Positions 1 to 14,500 of a stretch of DNA of 64,000 bases are shown here, in pieces; positions within the stretch are counted from its first letter, which is position 1; each line of letters begins with the position of its first letter. Origin of the DNA: Nemopilema nomurai (lineage: Eukaryota > Cnidaria > Scyphozoa > Rhizostomeae > Rhizostomatidae); the NCBI GenBank assembly GCA_003864495.1, contig PEDN01001366.1:1-64000 (forward strand), given 5' to 3'. Both the position numbers and the translations under genes were made by a program. The notes below the pieces were generated by a model that ran no database searches, was not told the DNA's origin, and saw only the letters and a list, made by a program, of their open reading frames with translations.

Positions 1-104
1 TCTATATCTTCGATCACGTACTGTGCCTTCGCTATATTTTGGGAAGCCATTTCTTTTATTAGATCTGTAGTGTAACGAATTCGTGCTTCTTGCAACTCAC
101 TCAT
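1..104 (-). other. Open segment of unknown identity at the left edge (possible first exon)
   Basis: A minus-strand frame begins with ATG at 104 (MSELQEARIRYTTDLIKEMA...) and stays open to the window edge. It sits where the next SPO11 exon would be expected, but it does not resemble the SPO11 block that normally follows. It could be the first exon of another minus-strand gene, an alternative exon, or chance; 34 codons are too few to decide. Confidence 0.2.
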
Positions 105-192
105 GAAATATGTATATTATGAAGAACTCCGCTGACATTAGAAACAGCCCTATGTAAGTATTCAATGCAATTTCTGATTATGGAATAACTAC

Positions 193-2125
193 CACGTGCA
201 GAGAGTTTCTTGGAACTTGCAGCATGCACGCAATGTCATTGAATGCCTCATCCACCACTTGCTGTGTGCTAAAGAGATTTTTGTCCATGTAGTATAAGTC
301 CCTGCGAAAATTGTAGATCTATTTCCAAAGCGCTGTAAAATGGACGCCACACAAGCAGGCCTGTTCAGGCACATAAAGCATGTTTTATGAGAGTTTTGTG
401 TGAGAGTGGTGAGAGTGCCAAAGGCTTCTCAGAAGAGAGTTAGACTAACAGGCTTCTCAGAAGTGTCTTGTATGCCACTTAGTAGCTTATGTATCTTTTG
501 GTAATGACATGCAATTAAAGAAAATTTCTTGCAAGAAAGCCTACCCAATTATCTTTTATTGATTTAGCCCAAACAATAATTGATTCTGCTGGTTTCCATC
601 GTGGTTAGGAAATTATTAGAAGTTTTCGGTCTTTTCCAAGCAGTATTTATCAAGGTTTGGCGTCGAACTAGAATTGTTCCAAATTTTTGATTGATAGTTT
701 AGTATCGAACTTGCGGTTCTGGGAAAATTTTGCCAATGCTATTTGATTGCATTTGAATTTCATTTAAAGCAAACAGCACTTAGACAGGAGTGTAAGCAGC
801 TTAGAAAACAACAGCTCCTACCTTTTAGTTGTGTAGCTGTTAGACTGAAGGAGCTGGTAACAGAGGGACAATGCTTTCAGCATAACAGCTGCAAGAGAAC
901 ACAGGGATCTAAGCAATCAATAATGCAAACAATATGTAGCCTAACGTCTATCGTTGCGCCAATTGAAAAACAGTTAACAAATGGGTGTTCTGGGTAAATC
1001 CAGACGTGGTAGTTTCGAGTCAGCTTGCGAAGCTTACGTACTTGGCTATAGGCCCATTATAAATTCTAAGGGGCGATCCCCACTTGGCCACCAGGGCCAG
1101 TCCCCACCGGGCTAAAATATGTCTCATGTCTTGCAGCATATAAGTGCAATGTAGAAAAGTCCATGTTTATTGTGTCATTACTTATAAGCATAAAAGATCG
1201 TAAACTCATACCAAACTTGTTCAGTGAATTTTCCTTTTCTAAAGAGACAACAGTCATCTGGGCATCTCCTTCCATCTGAAGTCCAACCCGATGGTTGAAT
1301 CTTAAAATGCAAGCCAGAAAATTTGAATTACCATGTCCTGTTAAAGTTTATAAACCTTTCTAGTTGAAAATTAAAACCGACTTGCTTATTGTAGTGGTTT
1401 AAAGATATTAGAAACCAATTAAGTGGTATGAAAGATAGGAAAACACACTGCAGCTATTCCAATAAAACTACATGCCTACATTTCTGATTTTTTTCACAAG
1501 TTCTAACATACCTAAGGAACACAAATGCGTTTCTTTGTTTTTCATTTTCCTAAGACTTTTGAAGAGTTTTTAGTAATTATAAAAATATGTAAATTTAGCA
1601 CAATTGAGCTAGCTTTACCTCGTATTTGTGGCATATCCGCGTTTATTAAACACAAACTTCATTGGCCTTCCATTAGTGAGATCTCCAAGCATACTTTCCA
1701 CTAAACATTCAATTTTCGTCAGGATCTCCTCTCTAAGCAAAGAAGCATGATTAATATCTGAATGCATCTCTTCATTCAAATTTGAGTTGAAAACTCACAC
1801 CACACAGGGTAAAAGTATTGAACAGTTTAGAACTTAACATTAAATGAATATATCAAAGAGCATTTGGAACATTGAACAAGGATCAAGAAAATATTTGAAT
1901 CAAACAAGTTCCCATTTGACTTCAAGAAGAGAGTTGGAGAGAATGGTATGTTTTTTAGTTCACTGACGTTTCCAACCTGGTGATGGACTTTTGAGTCTTA
2001 AATATGTTTGAGCCTCCTTCCTTTGCACCAACGAATTTATTCGACTCGTCTATGGCAACCAGATTGTCTCTTAAGTCCATTAACCTCTGCCAAAAACCTT
2101 CACTCAGTTTACAAGTCACTGACAT
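193..2125 (-). CDS. SPO11: SPO11 meiotic recombination protein, 5' part (partial at left edge)
   Basis: SPO11 is the topoisomerase VI A-like protein that makes meiotic double-strand breaks. Five exons on the minus strand join in phase: 2125-1977, 1732-1619, 1300-1212, 888-822 and 301-193, giving 176 codons. The start is the first in-frame ATG (2125). The N-terminal part ends in the winged-helix/5Y-CAP region, where residues 140-146 read RDLYYMD; the tandem Tyr 143-144 corresponds to the catalytic tyrosine site of the family. The block after it (VVDEAFNDIACMLQV) also matches the conserved SPO11 segment. The Toprim half is not present and should lie left of the window. The donor after residue 176 is GTAGTT, and no SPO11-like exon follows in the last 192 bases. 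Identification is from recalled family motifs and is strong; completeness cannot be judged. Confidence 0.88.
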
Positions 2126-2550
2126 TTTTCTCCTTCTAAGCTCTGAAGGATGTGAAACATATTGAATTAAGATGTGCTTGAAATTGACGAGAGACAAAGA
2201 ATTAGGAACTACGAAGTATTGAGGATAAATGTAGTTTTTCTTCCTATGAAGTTCAATTTTTGACAGTTAGTTCCTTTAAATAGTTTAGTTAGAATCGAGC
2301 TAATTATGTATGCCTTAAAGGGCTTTAAAATTGAATATGAAATAGTAAATTAGATCCTTTTTGAAATACCTTGTTATTTTCTCTGATTTGAACTCGTCAT
2401 TGAATTTCCCGCGCTTTTTGCTAGTGCCCAGTTTCATTACGTCATTCGATGGTTACGGAATGATTACGAGGCTCACTTCAAGTCAAGGTTACATTCTTCA
2501 GGACAAGCCGAAAGGGTGCTTCACTGTTTGTGAAATTATAAAATAAAAAG
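2126..2550. promoter_or_regulatory. Intergenic region between divergent SPO11 and CC2D1 starts
   Basis: The SPO11 ATG (2125, minus) and the CC2D1 ATG (2551, plus) are separated by only 425 bp, so both promoters and both 5' leaders must share this stretch. I see no clear TATA box at a useful distance on either side. A shared bidirectional promoter is an inference from the spacing. Confidence 0.5.
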
Positions 2551-5500
2551 ATGTTTGGAAGCAAAAAGGGGAAAGACACTAAGAAGAGAGAAAACAAGGG
2601 AAACAACGATGATTTTATGAAGATGGTATATTTGATTAAAACTGTTAAAGACGTTGCAATGGATCGAAAAGTTGTTGCAACAGTCGTCAATTGATCCTGT
2701 TGACATGTCGTTTAGAAGGCGTTGTTGCTATATATATATTTGCCTGCGATTTGCTTTTTGAAAATAAGTTTACAGCCAAGAAAGGTTCGGCAAGTTAAAG
2801 AGGCTCGAAAATTCCTAATTTAATAATTGATGATTTTCTGGCTACATGGGAGAAGTTTAATTCATTAGAATTTTGGAAAATTTTGGATGCTTAGGTTGCT
2901 ATTTTTATTTGCAAGTTTGGTCTTGGAATGCCTCAAGAGGATGATGACGATGATGATGAAAGTTTGGAAGCCGAGCTAGCAGCATTGCAAGGGAGATCTG
3001 TGCAGAAGAAGAAGCCTCAAAAGAAAGATGGTAATTTTGAACACAAATTGTGATGAAGTTTTCAGAGCAAGCTACCAAATAGTAATTTTGTTATCGTTTT
3101 AGATATCTATAGCATGTGCAGATTGTATATTATTTTATTTTTATTTGTAGAAAATTTGATGTCTATTGACCAAATTCAACAACTAGCAAGTGCAAGTTTA
3201 AAAGACATAGATCATGATGACATATCAGATGGTGACCTAGATGATGAAGATCTTCTGGTAAGCTTTAAGCTGTTGCTTTTGCTTGTTATTTTTCGTTTAA
3301 GTAGTTTCCTGAGTAATTCAACCAACTTTGACCAAATCTTTAACTTTGAATTAAATATTTTCGCTTAATTTCACCTCTGTTGATTCTTGTAGATTTTATA
3401 AAGCCTTCTAAAGCTATTAAGAAATTTATTTTGACAGGATGAATTGAATGAACTGGTTCCAGATGGAGATGAAGATACAGAAATGGCAGAGAGAGAGAAG
3501 CCTAAATCTCCCCCAAAGGTGCACAGAAATTATAACGCTAGCATTTTTCTACAAAGCTTCAAGTTCCTTTAAGTTAAAGATTTCTTGCTTTGTTGAAGAT
3601 GTTTATTTGAAACTTAGTTCTTTTTGTAAGATTACTATTAAAATTCAAATGTTATGGAAATCAAGGTTGCTGATAGACACACAAGCAGAATATGTTAGGA
3701 AGTGAAATGTGCACTTCAAGAAATTTAAAAAATTAAGAAACTAACAGCTCATCCTCTGTTTTAAGGCTTTGAAATATTGTTTTTATACATGTTTATGGAG
3801 TTTATTGAATGGAGACAAGTGTTTTCTTTGAGAATTTGTGATGTTTTCTTTTGATTAACATCCAAGATTTGCTTTAAGACATTATCAGAGCAAACAGTTG
3901 ATATCAGATCTATTGATGCTAGGCTTGATTAATGAGCATGCTTTTCTAAAGCTCTAATGATTTATTCGATTAACAAGGCACAGCCCAAGTCAGAAGAATC
4001 AGGAATGGCATTGGTGATAAGTGAAAGGATAGAAATGTATAAGCAGGCAGTTGCAAACGCTAAGGCAGAAGGTGCATCATCTAAAGTGAGAAGGCTTGAG
4101 AGAGGTTTAAAGGTAAGGGCCAATTCAGAAAGGGCAAGAACCCAACATTGAATATACAACTTTGTACTTGAATGTGAAGAAACAAAATACTCTAGGGTAA
4201 AGAAATGCCTTAAGATATTTGTATTTTATTGCTTTAATTTCCAAGCTTTCCAGTAAGTGTTTGGTTTGGTGAAGACTGTTTCCCTTCAACTCAAGTGAGC
4301 CTTTCTTCTCCAATATTCTGAATATTAAAAGATGCAATATTTTACTTTGTAGCTGTTTGACCTTACTTTTAAGATTTCAGCATCATTTTTCCATCCAAGT
4401 TTTGCTTGAAGATAGCAGGCACTCGGATAAATCTTTGATTTACTACTTATAATTTTAGGAGCTGCAACGACTACAAAAAGAGACAAGAGCTGGCAAAGCA
4501 GTTAAAGAGGATGATGTTCCTCCCCCTGTGGTTGTTAAGGGTAGCTCAGGTGCCCATACCCCATCTTCAGAGCCAACACTACCCTCAGAAACTGTACAAC
4601 CTACAGTTGCAAATTCAGAAGTCAAAGGTTAACGATATAGCTATTTAATTTAATTTAATATTTTTTATGTAATGTTATACCTATTGTTCTAACTGTCTAA
4701 TTTATCTCTAATCCTATTTATATAATATCAGTATTTATGAGTAGGATTTGAAGAAACTAGCATAACAGTGTTTATTATATCATCAGATGCTAAACTGAAA
4801 ATTAAGAGGAAAATCAGAAAAACGGAAAATTATTCTTGAATCAAAATCAAGGATGGGTTTCTTTTTGTTATTTCATTTAAAAGAAAATTTTTGACTTTTT
4901 AGAAGAACCAAAAATGCCAGCGCCTGTCCCTACTACTCATGAGCCTGCAAAGGTATGATGAATGTAGCTTTTTGTAAATTTTGTTCAACAAAGGAGAAAT
5001 CTATAGAATTGCCTCTTGGCAGAATTTTTGTAAGAATTTATGGTTTCGTATAGTTAACAAGCTGACAAATTTTGCCCGTTTTTTAATTATCTGTTGCATT
5101 TTTGTTATGTAGGCTCAACCAAGCAATCAAGCCACTGAAACTTTAAGCATGCTCAAGACCAGAAGAGATCAATACAAAACTGCTGCCCTGACAAAAAAGC
5201 GCGAAGGAGATGTGGCCGCTGCAAAACACTTGCTTTCTATATTCAAGGTAACTTTGCTTTTCGATTTACACCATGCAATTTTAAGAACTACCTTGCAATA
5301 TATTCTCTTTATCCAAATAAAAAAATTCTGAGCAACTATTTTGAAGGAAAAACGTGGATTTTGTTCATAGAAATATTGAAGCTATTTAAATGTTTATGTC
5401 CAAAAGTATGTTTTTGCTCTAACATTTTGCTAATATTTTTGCTCTAATAAAACATATTTTTCTTGCTCTAAAATAAAACTAATATTTTTGTCGTAGCAAT

Positions 5501-8500
5501 TCGACCCAGTGATCAATGCCCTTGAAAACGGCCAAGACATCGATCTATCCAAGCTTCCACCACCTCCAGACCAATTTAAATGTAATTTCACATTACTCTT
5601 TTTTGCTCAAGTATTTGTAAACTCGAAGTTAACAGTTTCCAATGTACTTTGCAGCCATTGATAAGACCATGTTCTGGAATGCCAATGTTAAGCTTCTAGA
5701 GCAAATGCTTTGATATGAGCTATTTGAAACAGGCAATCATCGTTCGGTGATGATACTTACTACCCTTCTCTACCTTGGGGCCTCGAGCACCCATACAAAA
5801 AACCTTTCTCATCCTATTTCTTAGGATTTCGTTTAAAGTTTGTGTGCTGTTTCAAACCAAAGCAATTCAGACCTTATGCAATTTTATTTTCGATTTAATT
5901 AAACCTTTGTCATGTCTAGGTGATTTAGCCCGCCAATGTTTTTATCCTAGCAAGCCCCCAATCCTTAGCTGAGCCCCCACCCACTGCCCCCACAACTGCT
6001 CCACAATTAGAGCCCACCCCTGGCCCTTCGTCCTCAAGCGCAGGGGAAGCAGCCTCGTCCTCTGAAGACACTGGATTACCCCCCGAGCCAAAAACCATTC
6101 TGGAGGCACTGGAGCAGAGACTAGAGAAGTACAACCAGGCAGCTGAGAAAGCGAAGACGGAGGGAAACGGAAGCAAGGCGCGCCGGATGGGAAGAATCGC
6201 AAAGGTGCGGTGCGATTCCATGTTTATGAATTTCCAACCATTTACCATTTGTTTTGTTACACAGTACGGTAAATATTTGAATTGACCACCCTTAATTAAC
6301 CCCTTATAACAGTCTCCACATTTGAAATAATGCCCCCAGTCTTTGAAGTATCATCTTATTTATTCAAGCTCGTATCTGCAGAGGTATAAACAGGTATGGT
6401 GATTAGATACCTGAACGAATCACTTGACGCTTTGAAAGCTTCTTGTTGGGTACTCTCTTCGGTTCGCAAGTGTGTGTATTTGTTAGTAAGCAATCTCGCT
6501 TCCTTTTAGCAATACCAAGATGCCATTCGGGATCACAAGAAGGGCAAACCTGTTGATTACAATGAACTCCCAACTCCACCTGGTAATACTTCCTGATTCT
6601 TCTATTTGCCTGGCTAAACAGACCACTGTAAAAGCTTGATCAACGCATGTTTCGCAATTCACAGTGCTCAAGGAACTTCCTTCTTTGAATCGATTTTCTG
6701 ATTAGAATTTTAGAGATTAGTAGTTCTATTTATTGGCATATGGCCTGCTTCAACCATGCAGTTTTTCGTCAGATGCCATTTGTATCGTTCAACTTTTAGG
6801 TTATGCGCCCATCCCAGTTCCTGGCGCCGCCAACCAAGGTGGGGAACAAAATGCCCCCACCCCCACCACGCCAGCCATCGCCACTGTTGCCCCACCACAG
6901 CAAAGTCAGGCACACCAGGTCAGAACAGTTTCTGTTTTTAGAATAATTTTTGGGCTCCCACTGATTTTATGAGATATGCAAGTTATCTGTCAAAATCTGA
7001 CAGCTTCCAACATTTTCGAATGCTTTTAGATAACAGTTACTTCATTAAAAAGGTTTGAATAAAAATATAGATAAAACCAACTTCGTCTTACAGAGAAGGA
7101 GCCGAACCCACATGCACAATATTTTGTAAAGTTTACTCTTAACGTTTTAAGCAACTCATGATGAAGTTATTTATTACTTATCTTATATCTACCTAAATGA
7201 TAATTGTTTCGCTTAGATATTCATTAATTCTCTTCAAAACTGTTTCCTTTTGTAGTACTGAAAACTTGTGTAAACAGATTATTGACATTTTCCGTCTTGG
7301 GAATTCATCTTCTGACCATCACTTTGTCGGTAGCTATGCGTTCATCCAAATCCTCTTTTTCGCTCAGCCTCAGATGGAGGTTAACGCTGGCAGTGCAGAA
7401 ACTTTGAGCCGTAATCAGAAAGAGTTGCAATTCCTCCTGACTAGGCAGAAGGAGTTCAAGATTGCAGCTTTACAAGCCAAAAAGGAGGGGGACCTTGAGC
7501 TGGCTAAAGACTGCCTGCGGAAATCAAAGGTTATTTTCAATTGTTGTGGTACAAAACTTCACAATAGAATGAACCAGTTTGCTAAGAGATGGTATGAGGA
7601 TTCGCCATTAAACAACCATTCTTGCCATCCTCTGACGATTTTCAAGTGTTTGTCAATCCGCGCTGGCTGTTTATTGTGTCAACTTTATTTGAGAATTTCC
7701 ACTGTTCGCATACTACGAAAATGTTTTCCAATTATGCAGAAAATGCTTTCACCTTTCCTTGCTATTTAGAAATTCTTTATTCTCAGAAATAATCATTTGG
7801 AGATAAAATAAGTAATAGAGATTGAAAACGAAAAAATATATTAAAAGTCGGCATATTGCGCAGTTGTATATATGCCAACCTTAATAGTCGCAAATATATC
7901 ATAAAATCAATTTCATCCATCGTTTCTTTCATGTAGGCTAAAGAGACACTTTTTGTGCGCGTTATAGGATTAACTTTGCAGTATTTTTGCAGTTTTTTAA
8001 AAATGTCAACAATACTTCATTATTTCACCGTTGCCATTCGGCCTGACCTATAACAGTAAGGTGCAAAGTGTAATCCTGGGTGTTTTCCTCTCAGGGCATG
8101 GACGAAATGATTGTTGCTGCCCAGAGTGGCCTTCGTGTGGATATCACAACTGTGAGTTATCGTAGGCAATACTTTCTACCTCTTTCCATCGATCAATTCT
8201 TTCCTGTATAGGCAATGATTATCTGGTTTATTACATTAAACAATGCTGAATTTTTGCCAAGGCAATTTTATTTTGAATTCTGTTTACGCCCTTAAGGTTC
8301 TGTACTTGGTTTTTGCCATTTTGGCTCTAAACTTTGTTGTCTGTCATTTTGTTTTAAATTTTCTTTTTTTGTCTTTTAAGCTCTAAACTTGGTTTTATCA
8401 TTTTGGCACATAACTTCGTTTTTCTAACTTTGGCTCCGATCTTTCGTCATTTTTTTTCATTTAATCGCTGCTTAAATTTCAGGTACCAAGCTTAAAAAAG

Positions 8501-11500
8501 AAAGAGAAAAGTGTTCCTCGGGTGGCGGAAGATGATTCGGCGATTCAGTCAGTTGCGATTCAGGACACCTCGGCAACCTCTATGACGTCAGACGCCAGGG
8601 AATTGTACGCCCGACTAGAGGCAGCACTGAAGCAGCAAATAGAGGTAATCTTTGGCACTGGGCTGAATTGCTACTTCTAAAAGCATCCGCGAATAGGCCG
8701 ACAATTATTTCCCAGCTAGCACCACACAGACAAAGGGCTTCTTTAGTTTGGATACTGGATTCCTTTTCTTTGTTAGATTAGACTGAATCTATATAAACCG
8801 ATTTGGCCGTTTCGCGATCTTCAGATCTGTGGTCTATAATCCTTTTGAAATTGCAATGATGTTTAGATGTTGAAATATCTAAAGCATATTGATGATTGCG
8901 CCAGGTTGATTGATTCTAGGAAATGTCGATTATTTCTTGGAATTGTTGTTTTTATTTTGGGGATCTCTCACCAAGGTAAATCAATAGGTTTGACCAATCC
9001 AATAAGAAAATAACGCGGTTTATAAATTTTACATACTGAACAGTTCTAAACTGTAAACAAGGTTAAAAAGAGTATTATTTAGAGCCACGTCCGTTTGTCA
9101 TATACGTACAGGCCTTCTCAAACGAAACGATATTATCATTCTTTGCCTTTTGGTGTCAACAGTTGAATGATTTTACTCAAGTTCGTCACACTCGTCTTGA
9201 AATTCTCCAGTTCCTTTCTGTTTAGCCCAGCGTTCATTGCAATAATTTCAACTTCTTGTTTCAAATCTTTCTCTTCCTTTTGTGCCTCTTCCACTTCCTT
9301 CGCTCTTTCAGTCTTAATTTCATCGATTAGATCTTTTTTCTTGTTTGTGTCTAGTTTTAGGCCATTGTCTTTCGACCCCTTTCTGCCCATCATTTTTCCA
9401 GTTCCGCATTTTTTTACGCCAGTTATCAAATCATCATCTACCTCAATCTTCGACGCGATCTCAACGTTCTCGCTCCTCAGTTCGTCAATCTACGAAAAAA
9501 TGATAATCTGATAATAGTAAAATAAATAGTGCCTTATGTCGGAATGCGGTGAAATTATTATAACCAGAAACATGTTTTTCCCTCTTTCTACCTCTAGTAA
9601 TTAATCATCAATTCGCTTATTTTTTTTAATGAATAAGTTCTTTTCCTTTTAATTTGTTTCTTTCTACCTCGTATCTTCAGGTTTTTTTTATCTATTTTTA
9701 TTTCAATTGCTTCAAACCTTTGCATTCGTCCAGCCAAGCACAGTCATGTTACGTTGGTGCTCTGGCATTAACTATCAACTATCAACTAACAAAATTAGAT
9801 CTGGTTCAACTTTTCCGATCCTCTCGATCACAGCATGTGCACAGTATTTGCTCATTCAAAAAAAGACTGTCAGCGACGTGTCTGTCATTGATCCGTGACG
9901 CATCGCAGGCAGCCGTCTGATCGTTACGGCTATATGGAAACCAGGCTTAAAGCTCTTAAACTCACCCTTGTTTCATAGAGATCCCTCATTGACTCATATT
10001 TCATGTGCATTTCCTCAATAATCCTAAAAGAAACGAAGACAAAGCTGAACAAGATATGATTACACCGGTACTCTAAGTTTCTGTTTGAAAAGAAATAGTA
10101 AATATATAGCGAAAAGCTGAAATCTTTTGAAAAATGCTAAGGTTTTATAATGATCTTTGCGCTAAATTATTAGTTTTTTCCTTTTTTCGCAACTGATTCA
10201 TAAAATTTAGCATTATTGGTTATTGGCATGAATTAGCAAAATATACCTGCAAATTGAATCTTGTGTCTCCTGCGAATTTCGCAAAGTTTTCTTAACCAAT
10301 GCGAGGCCTATCTTTATTTCCTCAACCCCTAGACTCATCCTTATTCTGACAATGTCGTTTTATCGTTGGTGTCTCTTTTATAAACTGACACTGTTATTGG
10401 TTGAGCCAGAAAGCAATTAATCCATCACTCTGCTCTTCCCAAGCCAGTTCTTCCTGTATCCAAGCTTCTCGTTAGCAACTGCCTGTAATCTGCCTGTAAT
10501 CTATTTGTATGTAACGTCAAATTTATATGGTACAACTCGAGCATGCTCGACGGATTTTGATGATGTTACTTCAATAAACCAAATCACGAGACTCTTTTTT
10601 TGTTTTTGAAGCTCCTTAATTACCCAGCACTCACATCTCACTCTTTGCGAATTGATAGTAGTATAGACGCTAGAATTCACAGTATAATCAAAGTAGTATA
10701 GTCGCTAAAATTTCGTCATCAACTATATTGATGCCATTTTTTATGCTAAAAGCTCCAGAATGTTTGTTTTTTTGCAGACATCAAAGAAAAATTCGGAACA
10801 TTACAGGTTGCTTGGGGACCTGTCTGCTGCTAAGAAGTTAGTTTATGTTTTTGAATCTATGAATCCATAATTTATCTCTTTTTAAATCCAGTTACCTTTA
10901 ACTTCAGTGATGACGTTTTTACACCCAGAATATAGACAACCAGCTAGTACAAACAGAATTATATTAAAACCCTCTGTAAAAAAAACTCTTCTTTCTAAGA
11001 CTATCGCTACACTTATAGGAGGATTATAATAACGAGATATTAAGCTGCAATGGCCATTGATTGAATTGTTTTGCTTGCAGTTTTGACTCGCTTCACAAGG
11101 GGTCTCAACAAGATCTGGACACTTTGGTTATGTCGAAGCTGCATGGGCGACCTGTTCCACAGTTTCACTACGAAATGAAATCCTTTACAATCGTCAAGTA
11201 TGTTTCAATCTTATATCCTATGCTATATGAGGGCAAACAATTAAGCATGAACTTGTCCATTCGGCTCTAACATACTTGCTTTATTCTTAAATATATCTGA
11301 TATACGAAGATTACAACTTCGACTCATATATCACGATCTACCTTATTTGAAGTCTTCAAAATCAAGGCCGGAAGCCTATGATTTTGTACCATCAAATGTT
11401 CATTAATACAACGCTCAATAAAGGTTCTTTTCATGTGTCATTTGCACACTGCTCAAAGATATGCATATATATGATTAAATATGCAACTGACAATTACTAT

Positions 11501-14500
11501 ATTTTCCGCTATCATTCTGCGTTAGATGTACAAAGGTTTTCTCATCCCCCTAGGTCCCATCCCGAGTTGAGTGATTCGGAACTGGAAATCACAATAGCGC
11601 GTTGCATAAATGTCCCTCTTCAATCAGGTGAGTGAAAATACGTGTTTTTCTGTACATGAAAAAAACTTTCAACTTGAAAAAAAAACCTTGAGAATTTATT
11701 TTATTTTTTCCAACAATTTTAATAAATCAATCCGGGATATTGTTTCTACAATTTCTATGTTGGCTGTGTCCACTTCAACTTTTGTTCGCCTATTCCTGGA
11801 ACCACGTATGCATAGTATGGCATTGCGAAGAAGTGCAAATGACAGCTTTGTGCGAATCCAATTAGTCACCAGTGAAATTTGAACATCTGACTCAGCATCT
11901 GACTTTTTGAAGTGATCATTGATCATTAAGCAACTGTTTTCCCATAACAATGACAATCATGTTAAGGTAACCTGACATGAGATTAGGCCAGTCCAAGTTC
12001 AATGGTTGTCCCAATTTCACATTCTTCCTTCTTGTTGCCTCGCGTACCAACCGGTCTTATACTAACTGAGCCTGACCCATGTCTCATAAGTTCTTTTTTG
12101 TTAGGATACCAGCAGAAAGATATGTACACCTACGTGACTTACGAATTTCCCTTTCCCAGCGTAAGTATTACATCTGCCATCAGTTTTGGTTAGAACCAGC
12201 CTTTCAAGCTCTCCAATTCGAACGACTCCAATTCATGCTCTTCTGCTCTACCACATGTCTTTTTACCGCTAACCATAGATTCCTTTTCAGTTAGATTAAC
12301 GTACAATATCAACCGTTGTTGCTTTTTTATTCCAGCTGTTAACTTTTCAGTTTTCCATAAATGAGTCAGTCAGTTGATCATACCTCATTCGAAATCACTT
12401 TTAGGATGCGCCTCAAACTGGATCTACTAACGTCTGTAAGGGAACAATTAATCCAGGTTTGTACTCTCCTTGAACTAAAGCTAGACATTTTCTGTTTAAA
12501 GATGATAATCCAGATTCATAAAGATTGCAATCTAAAGTTGCATTTAAGCGTTAGATTATTAAACGCATGTTGTTTCCTACCAACGTCGTGTGTCAGCTTC
12601 TATATCATTCTTCAAAAGTTTGTTCTGTCCTTGAATCCGAAGCCAGATATTTGCATTTAATAATCCAGATTCATAAGAAGTTTGTACTTTCCTTGAACCT
12701 GAAGCTATTTTTTGCGTATGATAATCCAGATTCATAAAGATTGCGATCTAAAGCTACATTTAAGTGTTCGATTATTAATCCTCTGTTGTATCTTACCCAC
12801 GTCATAAGTCAGCTTCGGTCTCATCCTTTCAGAATTCAATCAAAGCTTCAAAGTATCGGTCGACAGACAGAGCAGGTCTCTGCAGCGGGTTTTTCGTAGG
12901 CAACCGGTTTCGTTAAAGGTCTGGTACCAAAGGTAGGCCTTCGTATCCTTGACTTGCTTCATTTGCATATTCATTATAATGTTTTTATTGTACGAACCAT
13001 TCTTCTTTTGGTTATACAAATCGTGCTTCTTATTCCAGAGGATTCCTTAAGAGTGACAAAGCCCTTGGCCAAGCGCAGATTAAAATGGAACACTTTAACA
13101 ACCGATCGACGATTCATGAGTGTGTTGATGTGAGTCAAAAAATCATTTGTATGTCATCTTTCTATTTTCATCTATCATCTTTCTACTATAAAGAGAAGTA
13201 AAGGCATCGCCTTAATAGATAGTGCTCCTTCTGCACTGCTTCATTCCTGAATCTCAATCGAGAATTTTTAGATACTGAACAGTAACGTAGGAACCAGGGG
13301 CCATGCCCCCCCCCCCCCCCATTTTTGGGAAACACTGCAAAAGTGCCCTGTGAGACCCGAAAGTGGCCCTTTCAAATCAAAAATAGGGAATTCTTCCATG
13401 CCTCTGGTCCTTAAATTTGACGTGTGCAAGCCCAGCTATTCAATACTATTTTAAACAAATTAAATAGCATGCAGGTTTTCTATTTGAATATCCCAGTCCT
13501 CTCCCAAAATCGCGCCTGGCCTTTGCATGCCATGCCGTGATACAATCTGCTAGCAGGACATTTTCCAAGTCTTCATTATTGCATTGTGCGGATCAATCGA
13601 TGCCATAAATATTTCGCCATTGATGCTATTGTCCAGATGGAACCGTTTTGACCTGGACCACCCCTCCCCCTTCTGCTTTCTTCTCCATTATTCACTTCAA
13701 TTTCTCTGCGCCATTTTTTTCTGAATTCCCTATGCCTTCTTCAAATACACTTCATAGACACTGATCAGCTGATTGTTCTCCTTCTAGTTAATGGATGTTG
13801 ATCGTGGTCGTAAGAAGGTTGGTGGCAAAATGGAGGTCATTCTGAAGCTCCGTGAGCCGCTGGTCGACAAGGATGTTGATGTTGTCAACGAGAAATGGCT
13901 GGTGCTCGACTCGCATTTGCGCACTTTGCAGGTTAGAGTGGTTATTATTATCATTATGACACTTTAGCAAGGATTGACAGGCATGAGGCGAATGAAAGCC
14001 CCTGTGAAGGAGAATGAAAGTCCACTCTGATATTCTGCTCCTCTGTGATAATCCTTCAGAACCTTCAAGGTGTTGATTTCTATGCCACCTGCGCCCTATG
14101 TCCTTTATAGCCAGCAGTTTTACTTCTACGCCTCCTTTGGCCAGCGGCTTTATACCTGCACCTCTTTTGGCCAGCGGTTTCATTTGATTTTCCGCTGTGC
14201 TATAGCCAGTGCATTTTAAGATTTTCAAATGTTGCGCTCGGAAGACAACACCTTACCACCTAATGCTAATTGGGAAGGGAACTGAGCAAATTGACATGTA
14301 ATGTCGCAGCATGTATGTTTTTCTTGAGGGTTGATTCAATCGTTTCAGCAATCTACCGCCTCCGCAGCTTCGGGTGCTCGATCCAAGTCTCCAGCCCGAC
14401 AAACTGGACAGTAAGTGATTCCTTTCATTTTTCATCATTATTGTTATCCACAAAAGCACTTGCGTTGCTCATCATCACGTGTCCATGATCATCAATCTTC

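Noticed and set aside
2537..2544. TATAAAAT as a TATA box of CC2D1
   Set aside because: It lies only six bases before the ATG, so transcription from it would start after the start codon.
5655..5712. Possible CC2D1 exon coding SIDKTMFWNANVKLL then stop
   Set aside because: It has an acceptor but no following donor in frame, and exon 9 joins exon 10 in phase without it. An alternative terminal exon remains possible but unsupported.
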